A stretch of DNA of 64,000 bases, from contig JAYKXP010000001.1 in the NCBI GenBank assembly GCA_037176845.1, forward strand, positions 1,240,001-1,304,000. Reading direction: 5' to 3'. Of this stretch, positions 13,417-25,586 are shown piece by piece (within the stretch, counting starts at the first letter, position 1; every line of letters begins with the position of its first letter). A program made the position numbers and the translations under genes. Below the pieces are notes generated by a model that was given only the letters and a program-made list of their open reading frames with translations, was not told the DNA's origin and made no database searches. The DNA comes from Paramarasmius palmivorus (taxonomy: Eukaryota; Basidiomycota; Agaricomycetes; Agaricales; Marasmiaceae).

Positions 13417-14498
13417 TCAAAGCACGAACGAACCCGTTCTAGCCCAATTCCAAGCCCTCTGCCTCGGTTCAAACCTCACCTTCCCGACTCCCCGACCCAA
13501 GATAACCAAAATGAAAATCATAATGAGCATCGACGCGAACATCTGAGCCAACAGTACCTCTGCTTCATATCGTTTGCAGAACCGCTGCTTGGCCAGCTTG
13601 GTTTGGTGCCACACTCTGTTTGTACTGCGTCTCCATTGCACAAGAGGTGTGTGATCTGCTAATAGATCGATTGTGTATGTCGAGGACATGTCCGCTATTG
13701 TGGTAACACTTTCTGACATGAGTCGTATGCTTTCTCGGAATGCCCGCTTTTGAGCGGTTGATTTTGATACTGTCGGCTCTAAAACATCGGCGTCAAGATT
13801 CAAATTCTACTACATGGAGTTGGGAGGTTCACGTACCGATGACCATGATGTAGCCAGTGTTCTCAGTCAACACTCTGACTGCGAGAGGTGATAATATGTT
13901 TGTATCTGTTCTTTGAATGGGTATCCAACGTATTGGGTCAATGACCTGTGCACAGAGGTTAGTTAGGTGAGGTACTGAGAGAAGAGCCACATACCACACA
14001 ATCTTCCAAACCCCATAACTCCATAACTTGTCGAACATCAAGACCCCCACAACGAGTCAGCATGACGTGCCCTTCCATATCGGGTGCGGATTGGTGCCGT
14101 ATCTTATACAAGTGCGAATAGAACTTCACTGTGATCCACCTGTGGATGGAAATTAGTGTATGGGTGAAACCCATAGAAACGACCATACCCAGGAGGCGGC
14201 GGCAATCTCTGTGGTTGCCTGATCATTCCCCATCTTCTCTGTTCCTCTCTCTGGGCCGCAATAGCATGCTCCTTGGGTGTACGTTCGCAGAGTGAAACTG
14301 TCCTCATTTCGCGCTGTTCTGTTGAACGGGATGTGAGTGCAACGAAGAGCGGTGAAAAGGAAGGGAAAGTTTGCTTATTGCTGTCCTCGAGAGGAGAGTA
14401 AGAGCAATGAGGATAACGAATGAACCAAGGGCAATCGTGTTTATATCACTTACTCGCAACACCTCGGAACCAAGATTCCACTTCATTACAACGGACAT
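13417..14498 (-). CDS. Single-pass membrane protein of unknown function
   Basis: Five exons (14454-14498, 14189-14385, 13995-14139, 13837-13945, 13417-13778) sum to 285 residues in a single frame. I do not recognise a family. Visible are a Gln/Arg-rich helical stretch near residue 60 ('EHAIAAQREEQRRWG'), a proline run before exon 3, and one strong transmembrane helix near residues 240-260 ('QMFASMLIMIFILVILG'). The short tail after it is basic, consistent with a tail-proximal anchor. The hydrophobic peptide readable at about 14400-14440 is intron translation and not part of the protein. Exon phases all agree, so the model is better supported than the function. Confidence 0.6.
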
Positions 14499-15138
14499 TG
14501 CGTATTGCTCAGGAAACAGCGGCTAGCAGCACCAGTACAAGGTATCCATGCCGATTAGAAGCGTCAAGTCTCAGCGAGAGGCAGATAAGGTGTTATTTCC
14601 TAGACCAGCATAAGAAACCGAAGTCCTGAAGGACCGAGGTTTGATGCTTCACCCAGAGGCATTCGGATTGAAAAGGCAAATCTTGAATACTAAGGAATGT
14701 GCTGGCCTTCGAGTACTGTATGACTACCTTGTATTTCCTTCCAGTAGCGAGATAAAGGCATTTCCAAAAGAGTCGAAAAGAACAACGCTGTTGCATTGGT
14801 GGTGGTTCGAGAACAAGGGACATAGGTCTCCCACGCCTCACACGCGTCAATCAACGTCACCACGTGTCGTGTACCTTTACTTGACCTTTACACTTCTTGC
14901 CCATCCTCTCTCTCCTCGATGAAAGCTCAATGTTAAATGATCATTATGTACTTGATAAATTGTCGTATGCGATGGTATATATGTCAAATACAGTGATTGT
15001 CTGCCACAGGCACACACAACATGAGGTGAGATAGTAAAACGGAAATGGAACAGGGAAGGAGTGACAAGGAACTACAAGTTCCACTAGATACATGCAATGC
15101 TGAATATGACTAAAGTTAGCGGGATCACTACATAAAGG
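14499..15138. other. Intergenic, 640 bases
   Basis: Between the start of the single-pass membrane gene and the stop of the large coiled-coil gene, both minus strand. Short frames only; no motif or element recognised. Confidence 0.35.
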
Positions 15139-18100
15139 TTATAATAAGTTAAATAAGTTACGCAGGTTCTGAAAGCATCTGGAGGGTAGCAAGCATAGCA
15201 TGGCGCTGCAGGAGAGGTTAACATTGGTTTATAACACAGATGAAGGCCACTCACGTCCGCAGTCATAACATTATAAACCTCGTTCAGCCCAGAATCATCT
15301 GGCATCGAAAGCGGTCTACCATTCGGAGAGGTCCGTGAAATTGGGCGCGAGGAGTTTGGAGAGATGGATAGTCGTTCCTGTGGATGCTCAATAACCGACC
15401 TAGATCTTCGTGGCCTTATTTCCATCTTGATACCAAGCATATCACAAAGTTCATCGTGCGCCTGAACCATAGCCCTCGTCTCGGAGTTAGGAGTAACGTC
15501 AGTAGACAAACCCTGTACACAATTCAGTTTAGTTATTTGGGAACTGAGACCAATATAGCAGACATACCGTTGTCGAGGTTCTCAAATCAGTCACTATGTT
15601 GACTGGCCGTTGGCGAGGTATAGGCGGAACAGGCGGTATGTCCTCAATCGAATACGCGGACCTTGTGCCAGACAATGTAGCAGTACTTAATCGGTTACTA
15701 CTCATCGACGACCGCCTCGAAGATGACCGCAAACCTGCCCTCGACACACGAACACTTGACTTGCGCATAGCGATGACGCGACTGGAACGGTTGCTACGGG
15801 TTGTTTGGGATGAGGATGAAGGCTCTGCTGGGGTATCGACCTTTTCGGAAAGGTGGTCAAAATCGGCCGCTACATTCTCTGCCTGTTGCCAAGCATCATC
15901 CCTCTCCGCCTTCAACGCCTCGACTTGACTGCTTAGCTCATTTGATACGGATACTTGTTTCAAGAAGCTCGTGTTGAGTTTCCTCAGCGCCATCGCCAAA
16001 GCGCTGGAATTGTGAACATCACATAGCGACTGTAGCTGAGCCAGCTGCTCATCGACGGTGTGGAGATCTTCAGCAAGGTGATCCAACTGTGCAGACATCT
16101 CTCCGAGTCTCGTTATCAGTCGCAGAGAGGTAACTGAATCCTCAGGCGATGTACCGTCGAAACTTGCTGTAAGCCTCTCGATCATCTCTGTTCTCCGTCG
16201 AGCCAGCATCTTGTATTTTGATTTGATATCCGTTCGCTGCATCTCCAGCTTGCGCATCTCGTTCGGTATCTCCTGTTCAACAGTTTCAATCTTTAGAAGC
16301 CGGATGAACGAGGCTTCAGCCGACTGCTTTATAGCTCGAGAAACGATACCCTGTAGCTGTGAGGAGGTAAATGTCCATTTGGCTGCGTCCATCGTGTAGC
16401 CTCTCCACTTGACTGGTGGTGTCTGGAACCGTGGTCTATTCGGAGAAGGTAATGCCGTCGATGCTGCACGCGACCGTGAGCCGGAGCCAACTCCAAATGG
16501 ATCTACACTGTTAACAGAAGATATGGAGGGATTTCGTTGTTTGTGTTGTGTACTGCCCGAGGCGGCTCGGTTGAGCTGATCACTCGGTCGACGAGGACCT
16601 AGAGGCACGTTAGGCCTGTTCCTCATTCTTCTGACACTCGAAATTGACAGGGTTCTTTGGTCAGTCCGAGCAGTTCCCGGACTACTTCTGTATTCGGAAT
16701 GACCAGTGCTAGGTCCTCCGGAACTAGGAGTTTGGCTATCTGTACCGCCTTCTTTGTGATCAAACACTAGGGTATAATAAGGAGGTGGTGAAGGCAGGTC
16801 GGCCAATGCCTCATGGTCAATATCGATGTCAAAGTTACGGTGGGACCGGAAAAAGGGGGCAGTTGATTGTTCAGGAGTAGCAGTGAGTGCGGCCAAACTT
16901 TGTGTCGAGCCTGATGGTGTAATTGCAGGAGTTGGAGTTTGGATGGCAGGACTTGCCTGTGGTAGCGGTGGCGGCGGAGGTGGTGGTACGAAAGGAGTAT
17001 TTTGATGTGGTTGTGGGTCATCGTTAGCGAGAGCAGAAGGTGGAAGTTGCGGTTTGATCTGAGGCGAGGGGGATGGTGAGCCTATAGTTGAAGGAGTGTC
17101 GTTGGGTGGTGAAGGTGGCAATTGAGGTAGGGCCTGAAGTGATGACGAAGAGGACGAAGCGGCATGATTTTCTGGGATTTCTGACGACTTTTCGGGCTGC
17201 TCTACGGCCTCGTTAAAGCTGTCACGGTGCAGAGATGGTACCGGCGGTATGGGACTTTGGCCAGCCTCTGATTGTGGGAAGGAATAACGGCTGGAGCTGG
17301 CGGATCCGAGGTCTGAGAAGTGCTGTGTTACCCATGAAGGCTGAGGCTTTCGCCGCCTTTTCTCTTCCTCTTCCTCCTCCTCCTTCTCAGTATCGCTTTT
17401 GACCGCATCCTGCTTTTCTGTGGCCTTTACAAGCGTCGTATATGCAACAGTTCTAGCTCTTGCGATATCGGGCTGTCTGGACGTTCTTGTTCCTTGAACA
17501 GTTGATGCAGCGCGGGTCAACAACTGTTGTGCAAGACTAGGCATCCCATCTCCTCCTGCCACAGCAGCTCCGCTCATCAATCCCATACCAACAGCAGACA
17601 TCGGGGTTTGCGGGAACATCTGTTCCACAGCAGATTCTCTTTCACCCAAAGTGAAATGAGGCATTCCGGGCGACATGAGACTGCCAGCACTCCATGTCGG
17701 GGTGAAGACATTGGGGGTTTCTGGGAATGTCTGCTTTGCATACTCATCGCTCTCGGCCGTCGTTGGAGGACTGCCTCCCGAGCTGACCGGTCGACCCACA
17801 GTAATCTTGTATGAGTTCGGATCTCTGGAATCGCGGACTACGCGGATGGGATTTGGCGTCGAGCCAGACCGCTGGCGATTTACGAACAAATTGGGCGGCG
17901 GTGCCAGCCGGGGACCCGCGGGAGCCAAAACAGGAGAAGACGATGGCCCTGATATCCGGGACGGAGAGCCAGTCGAAGGGGTCGTGGGGACAGAAGGAGG
18001 CTAAAATGTGGAATTAGGCAAGAACAAATGGAAAAAACAGCGAGAGCAAACTCACCTGTGAGCTTTCTCCGATAGGAAGCAAACGTTTTGCCGGCGATCC

Positions 18101-20229
18101 TTTCCGAGAACTGCCCCAGTCGCCTGAATAAATTGTGGATCAACATTCACACAGAATGTATTGCAACAACACTTACTGCCTGGACTTGATGGACTGGTTG
18201 TCAACATGAATTTACCGCTCAACGTGCTCATTCGCTCCTTCGGATTTTTATCACGCTTCACATACGGCGACGGGGGTGATAATTGTGAGCTCGATTCCTC
18301 TGTTATTGGAGAGAATGGTGGTCGGAAATGGACAGCGGTGCCATTTTGATATGTATTGGGGCTACCGATATCCCCAGCAACCTCTGACGAAGGCGATTCG
18401 TTCTGGTAATAGTCCAAATCAAATTGACCCGTCGATGACGAAGATGGCGCAGTAGACGTAGGTCCCGACTCTCTTCTGGGATCCGGTGAAGACTGTGCGG
18501 GTGATATAGGAGACCAAGGAGAAAGAAGAGCAGATCTAGGGCGGGTATTGGTAGGTGCGTCGGGAGATGAGACCGTTGACGGTAAGAGTCGGCCAGATTC
18601 TGCATCGGAATCAAGGGCAAGGGGCGACGGTGTATATAAGGACGCCGAGTTTGGAACATCGGAAATTGTCACTGACGGTGTCAGTTGCTCGCGAGAACCA
18701 TTGATAGAAGTCGACTCCACGGAGGTCACTTCAGATATACGCGAAATTCGCTTGGACACGAACTCTGTCACTTGAGGTAGTGGTCGAAGAGTGCTACTTG
18801 GTTCTGAAATGGCTTTGTCCGACACGGGCGGTGGCGCAGAAGAAGTGCTTGCTCCACCACGGCTGGTACCGAATAGGTCTGAGTCATCAGGTGATAGAAG
18901 ACTCCCAGTACTGGTTCTGTGCTTTGTCTCACCGTGCCGAGAATCGGATCCTGGGAGAGGTCTGCGCGGATTTTTGGGTGGGATGTAGACCTGGTCGGCA
19001 TTCGAAGGCACTGGCGGCACATGCGATCCATCAAGGCCACTGATTCTCGCATCTCCCGCAGACAATGGTGAGCTAAGGTACGGGTGCTCGCCTCGTGGAA
19101 GTGTAGCAGAGTCAGCTCGGGTCAAAACCGACCCCCCACTGCGGTACTTGGACATGCGCTCGTCAGAAAGGACGTACGAATTCCCAATAAGAGCGCGAGC
19201 AAGGGTGGTCCCAGAAACAGCACTAGCTCCTGCGTCATCTCCTGAATACATCGACGTTGGCCTAGAGGGTTCAGCGGAAGGTGTTGAACCTTGACCATAC
19301 GATGAGTATTTTCCGGATGAGCGAATGATCTGGACTTTTGGACCGTGAAGACCTGGATTTGGTATCTTTATCGGGGACGGAACATGGGCTTGTTTCCGCA
19401 TATGCGGTGGAGTGTTTGCAGGCGCAGGCAAGTTGGGCTGGGTGATATTGTGAGCAACTTGAAAACTTGTCATGGTATGCTACATACTAGTGCTCTCGGT
19501 CGTTCAATATGACCACCGTTGATTCGGATAAAGTGTGATGCCTGAAATGAGCATGTAAGTCAAGCAACTCACATGCAAAGATTCGACACATACATCTAGT
19601 TTTTCTACCTTTGCCAAAATGTCTTCCGAAATGGATGAATCATATCCTCCGTCGGTATCATCCTCATACATGCTATCCCTCACTGAGTTGACTTCGACCG
19701 CCACGCCCGGCTCTGTGTGAGTCGACATGTCACTCTCCACGCCAGAGGCATGTGCTCCTCCCATACTACTCCGAGCATCTGGCGACTCATTCTCTGCACT
19801 GCTTCCATACGCAACCGGATCCAATAAATGGGGTGGTATCCAATCCGTCATGGATCCCGTGTCGAGATCCAGCTCCATTCGCGGTGGTGTAGAAATCCTC
19901 GGGGTGGGTAAAGGCTCTGGGCTAGGCGTACGCTCTGACATAAAATCATTTTCCGGAGTTGGGCTATCTGGTGTCGCTGGAGGGGGTTCAGATGTCGTTG
20001 TTACCAGGTCGTCCTGCGGTGCGGCAGGTTGTTCTTCTCGAATGTAAGAGTCGTACGAAGGCCGGTTCTGGACATCTCTGATGTCAACGACTTCTGGGGA
20101 CGCGTAAGGGTGGGGAGAGTTGGGCGTATCAACTGGCCTGTAAACGAAAGGCGACTGGGATTGAGATTGGGATTGGGATCTTGCGTTGTTCCTGCCCTTC
20201 CGCTTAAAGAACGAAGAAAGGCCCGACAT
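15139..20229 (-). CDS. Large disordered protein with central/C-terminal coiled coil
   Basis: Six exons (19573-20229, 18177-19479, 18056-18123, 15568-18000, 15255-15512, 15139-15168) sum to 1,582 residues with every phase agreeing. The N-terminus begins 'MSGLSSFFKRKGRNN'. The first 1,100 residues are Ser/Pro-rich and disordered, with a 'PPPPPPPLP' run that could bind SH3 or profilin. A structured block follows at about residues 1190-1350: 'KWTFTSSQLQGIVSRAIKQS', then 'EMRKLEMQRTDIKSKYKMLA' and long heptad-like helices, characteristic of a coiled coil. The last exon is only 30 nt. I know no named family; architecture suggests a cytoskeletal or cell-cortex scaffold, which is inference. Confidence 0.72.
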
Positions 20230-23200
20230 GGCCCGAGGATCACGGAAACTGTGCCTTTGGAAAGTAATTCAGATCGAGGACGGTCTGAAGGATGGAATGA
20301 GAGAAGGAATGTGAAGGTGAGAAGTAAAGCGCCTCGACGGGATAGCAACGACAGTTCTCAGCACATCACTCTGTGTTTACATCTGTGTCCGACACTGGTC
20401 CGACATCACACTCACCATCAACGACAATGGCACTGCCAACAGCCTCGACAGATTAGCTATACGGAGGACCCACGGCGCCTAGATGTTTTTTTGGGCGTCT
20501 CCCTTATCCTGGGTCCTGTAAAATACAAATTTAGTAAGGTTACTCCGGTTGACTTATCCGAGGACCGATGGTGTGTTGTATAGACAATTTCATCTTTTTA
20601 CCATTTCTTGGAACAGCTTGGAGCCTGAAGTTTGCAGTAGAGTAACGAGTAAAGTAGTGCTCTACTTTACCAATCGAGACTGTGGTCATGGTGGTAGTGG
20701 AAAGAGGGACTGGAATTTGACACGCGGATGCAAAACGTTTCAAGCGTGCGAAAGTTTTGTAACAGGAACCATAGAATTGGCTTGGGTTAGGGTTCTTGGT
20801 CTTTCTCTATGAAACCACTTGCAGTGCTTTCACCTCAAGCCTTCGCCGACTTTGATATGTGTTTTCAATCTTCCAAGCAATGCAGAGGATGAGGCATTTG
20901 CTCTCTAGCACAGCCGTTCCCAGACTCTCTCGGGAAAGGAAATCCTTAGTCGACTGTCCCACGATCCTCGATGATCAACAACCTCGGCCCTGCCTGTCTC
21001 CGGCGAATTCATCAAGATCAATCATCCAGGTGGAGTACCACTCGTCTCGTCATACATACTATTAACGGCGACTACAAACTCCCAATCGATGTTGGACGCT
21101 ATGCTCTACTTCGACAGCTTTGAGATTCTGGAGAAACGTACTGTTTCTCTCTCAAGCCCAAATACATGCATCACTATTTGCTGACTTGGTTCTTTCACAC
21201 ATGTAAATGCCAGAATGACACCTATGCGACCATCATGACGAATCAATGTCTCCCTGAATACATACACAAATCCAATTCCTACGCGGTAACCATACTTCGA
21301 CGCGAACACTTGCCTTTTTGCGACTTCGTACGCATCTCATCGAGCCTAGAAATTTCATTAGCAAGAAATGCATGCTTCTACCAACAGGTGAAGCTTGAAG
21401 TTGCAGCTCGCCACAGAAGACTATCCGCTTGCCTCTCCGACTTTCACGGCTTATCTCACCATATCTACATAGGTGCCTCTCACGTCTGTCGAACACAACA
21501 AGATCGCTCATAATGTCGACCAACTCGGCGAGCAGTAGCGAGAGCATCACCCAGAGACTCCTTGTTTTCCCCTATGCGACCAGTGAGCACTAACATGCCG
21601 CTTGGTCCTGGATGAAGTAGCAGACAAACACGAATCCCACGCGAGCAAAACATTAAGGTCCCATAGGTTCCTCTTCCTCTGCCATTCTCTGGTACCTCAA
21701 TACCTCGAGATCTGGAGTCGATCTAGTAGGGGGTTCTTTGATCATCATCCGTATGGCGCATAGAAGGCTTTTGGCCTTGGAGACGCTACTCGGAACTGTC
21801 GTTGGATACAGTAGGGCGTCCTGGTCTGCGGAACCGCTACACTCGTGTACTCGCTTCCTTTCACGAAAGCGACGCGACTGAATCGGTGTTTTGGGCCTGG
21901 CTTGGAGTGTGTAAGGCCTCCACAAATCTGTACCGTGTTATGGATGCAGTGGAACACCTAAACGGCAGGGTACCCAACGATTCGCGTACCTGGTACACAA
22001 GGTCGTTCAAGAGAGCTATGACGCTTGGATAGCCAGTAAGTTGGCTATAGACATCCCCGTTTACTTGTCCGCCACCTTACAGAATTTCCAGGACACATAT
22101 GTTGTCGGCTTTCGTGTGTGCCAGTGGGAGCAATTCCCCCATTTGAGCCCGACCTCTCTCGAGCCACGTCGACCAATTCACAACCTATTCACCGGCGTAG
22201 AAGAGTCCCGGTGGTAAACTTTGAAATGAACTGGTACAGGCGACATTCTCCGCGAATCGGACATTTACTGATGTCTCTGCCTTTTCTTTCTGGAACGCCC
22301 CTGAAAAACCTTGTTGAACCCACATATAGATGTACGAAACCCAATTTCGGATCTTTTACATTATCATCATCCACTCGAGCGCTGAGGCGCCTCTGGGTAT
22401 GTATCCTCTCAAGAAAGGCCTCTCAGCCACATACATACAAGTCATGCTCGCTGACACTCCTCATTGTCAGCACTATTATACGGCATCCCGATTCCCCAGC
22501 GCCGCGTTTCGACAGTCGATCCTTTTCGTCGGCGGGGAAGTAATTTCGCTTATTAGGGCCACATAATTACTTCTGATTACCCGTTTCCTGGACCTTGATT
22601 CAACAGTAGGTATCGCTTGCCCTGCCAGCGCTTCTTTGATTGCCTAAATGTCTATTTTATGTTTCATTCCTCATCCCCACAAGGCTCAAGAATGAAGAAT
22701 CTTCGCGCGAGTAGTTACGTCGGCACTCATATAGAGCTTTTCTAACAGATGCTTGTGGAGTTTGATTCCGTAGTATTGTCACTGCCAGATCTGGGCGTCC
22801 ACACGCGAGCATTGCCAACACTCATTGGCGAGTATTTCGTAGAAATTCCAAGCTGTCCTTGTCCTCATAGGTTATGTCAGGGAGCTGTATCTTCGGCCGA
22901 CACCAGGTGGGCGAGGGTACTCCTTACGTTCGAGCCACATAAAGTTCACCGTCTCGCCTCGCGAAAGTTCAACGCGCTACGACTTCTATCCGACCATAAG
23001 GACCTATTCAAAATCAACGGCGTAGTTATGGTGGATACTGGCCTTTGAGTAGACTGACTTTTGACAACCCAAACCATTCTAGATCTGTCATGTCGCTGGA
23101 CCGACACCAGGACACTAGGCCTCGAAAGGAAAATATTTTTTCGACGACGTCCCGTCCCTGTGATGTCGTTCCGCATCATTAGTACTACAGTCCACAAGGA

Positions 23201-23909
23201 GACTTTGGCGGCAAAGTGTGCCAAGTTGATCGGGATGTAGGCGCGAAGGTGCTATTATGGCAATCATAATTCTTCGACAGGCGCGTTCCTTGTACTCAAC
23301 ACGAAAATCTCAGTCAAATATTCCATAGCTAGCTCTACGCTTGGGTCTCTAAAGACGTATTTTTGGAGGCGACAGAGACTTCGACCTGGGCGCGGAACCT
23401 GCTCGCACCTCGAGTAATTAAGGTTTCTCAATTCGAACGGATGACGGTGACGGTGACCCTCCGTGTGTTGACTGTGCTACGTCGCCAAATACAATTCGTC
23501 AAGTATACTAGTGCGGTGACCATTTCTATACACCCAGGATGCGGTCATACCCATAAAGTTGGCTCTCTTGTCCCGGAAACTTCGGGACTCTTGATTGGGA
23601 AGCTGTTTGATTGTCACGAGTGAGAAAGCATGTACCCTTTCGGGGAGCGTCCTTGTCCGAACGCCTTTCACAGAAGACGCCGCGCATTCAAGCCTTCGTG
23701 TTGAAGAAAAGATCAGCGTAATCACAAGCCTAATGTTCAGCACTTTGATATCATTGGCAAGTCGTTAGATAAGCATCTATAGCGGGAACCCAAAGCAAAT
23801 AGAGTAGAGAGTCGAGTATGAGGATCCAAGCAGATCCTTGTACTTTTTTCAAACCGTAAAGCTTAGCGGCCCGCTAAGAACCCATGGAAGCATATGTTTC
23901 GTGCCACTA
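20230..23909. other. Gene-poor stretch, nothing recognised
   Basis: About 3.7 kb with only short frames on both strands. None joins to a neighbour with conserved splice signals and none shows a known motif. The first few hundred bases should include the promoter of the large coiled-coil gene. The rest looks like degraded sequence, possibly old mobile-element remnants, but I found no terminal repeats. Confidence 0.45.
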
Positions 23910-25290
23910 TCAGAAGCTGGGGTAGAACGGAATGGAAGATCGTGATGCCTGCGTGATGCAATCATATTAGTGTCTTCCAGACTTTAAAGGTACCTTGAAC
24001 ATTGTATTCATCCGAGGAATCAAGTCAATAGCCTCGCCATTTTTATTTGGACCTTGATAGAGATCAAGAGCGACTTCACGCATGGCTAGAATGGCACGAA
24101 CCAGATCTTGAAAGTCTTCCAGGCCACTATGACCTTACGTATAGAGCTTCTTCATCTTGAGATGGCGGAAAATAGAAATACCCTTATGCGTGAAGGCCTT
24201 TCTTTCTTTTGGTAGCGAAGATGAAATGAAACAGCCCTCGGGGATGAGGGTGTGCACTGATTGCAAACACGGAGATGAGGGGAAATCACACTGAACACTT
24301 TAGCCACGGTGTCCGAATAGACCTCTGTTAATAAGAAAGCGAGCAGCAGGACTGGCGGTGGCTGGGCGTCACGTTTGAGCTGAGATCCAATGCATGCGGA
24401 GAGCAGAGCGAGTTGAACGACACTTGATGAAATATCTGAGTCACCGACGCCGAAGCTGACACCATCCACGCTCTGATAAATGAGAAGCGTTCAGTACACG
24501 GCGGAGTGGCGAAGACTCGACCTAACCTTTCTCGACGAGGCCATGTGAGGGATACCCGTGACAGCGAATGGGTGGCCGAGATCAGGAGAGATCAAGAGTT
24601 AATAAAAGTCGAGCCTGAGCACTGATTTCGGTATCTTCAAAGACTTCAGCAGGCCAAATCTTGCACGATGATCGGAGTAGGGCCACGTCCTCGAGATTAG
24701 AGTGATCCTTGATTTCATTATCATCCAGCTAGAATACGTGGTCTCCGAGTCTTGGTGGTTGTCGGTTGTTGGTTGGCCTGGCTCTCGTTTAGAGTGTTTG
24801 AAAAATAGTTGAGTCCAAGTTGAAAGGCCCCGAGTGACACATACCTTGAAAAGATGTATGTATTCACTTTCTCTTATGTGGCGCTTATCGATATGAAGCC
24901 ATGTACTTCGATTTGGGCGGGAAAGCGTTTGAATCGGCATCCCTGAGCGTAATCATGAGATATGAGTAGGTTAATTTGACTAGATGTATATTTGGGCTCA
25001 CCAGATTCTAAGAAGTTGGTCACCTTGATGAAAACAATAGTATTTCATGAATTCGAGAGCCACGAGAGCGCCCAAACGTCAAACAGCTCCAGAACACTCT
25101 TGTGACTTGTCGACTAACGGGAACGCCAACTATGTCTATGAGCAATTCAGAAGAAAATTGCTAATCAACCAGCATGAAATCTCACCTTGTTACATGCACT
25201 GTGCCAAAGTCTCCTGGGGAGGCGATTTCGAACTTTTGGGGGTAATGCGAAGATGCGAAGGAGCCCGTCAGCGCCTGGCCGATGAACCCA
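23910..25290 (-). pseudogene. Degenerate intron-bearing gene, family unknown
   Basis: Minus-strand exons can be chained over 1.3 kb with good splice sites. They read, in order, 'KFEIASPGDFGTVHVTR' (about 25215-25265), 'WLHIDKRHIRESEYIHLFK' (ending near 24845), 'LDDNEIKDHSNLEDVALLRS', 'HPFAVTGIPHMASS', 'SVDGVSFGVGDSDISSSVVQ', 'GLEDFQDLVRAILAMREVAL' and a final 'SSIPFYPSF' with its stop at 23910-23912. Two lesions interrupt the chain: a 1-nt frameshift near 24597-24606 and an in-frame TAA at 24135-24137. No intron rescues either one. The conserved-looking coding character with two breaks suggests a recently inactivated gene. I do not recognise the family. Confidence 0.45.
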
Positions 25291-25586
25291 TGCGGTCACG
25301 GTTTACGGCAAGTTTACGCTCTATTTCCGTACCCCGTTTTCTTCCCAGGATGCGGTTCTCAGGATGCGGTAAATTATCAAATGGAGGCAAAAACCCTTTC
25401 TCAGATTTGGATCTCGCGAATGACAAAAGGTGGGACAAGATTTTGTGAAAAGGTCTCTTGAAGGCGATGGTGTCCGAGTTGATTTCGTTACTTCCCTTCT
25501 CCATCTCTCTCACTTCTTTTTCGACAGGTACAAGCTTCCCGAGTTTTCTCTGGCCCTCGAACGGGCTGAAGGATATCATACTCTAG

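Noticed and set aside
14304..14498. An apparent second transmembrane segment ('IALGSFVILIALTLL') for the membrane protein
   Set aside because: It is encoded by the GTAAGT...CTCGAG intron between exons 1 and 2; only removing it keeps the downstream frame open.
16767..17021. Short His/Leu-rich frame in the large coiled-coil gene
   Set aside because: It is a shadow frame of the polyproline segment.
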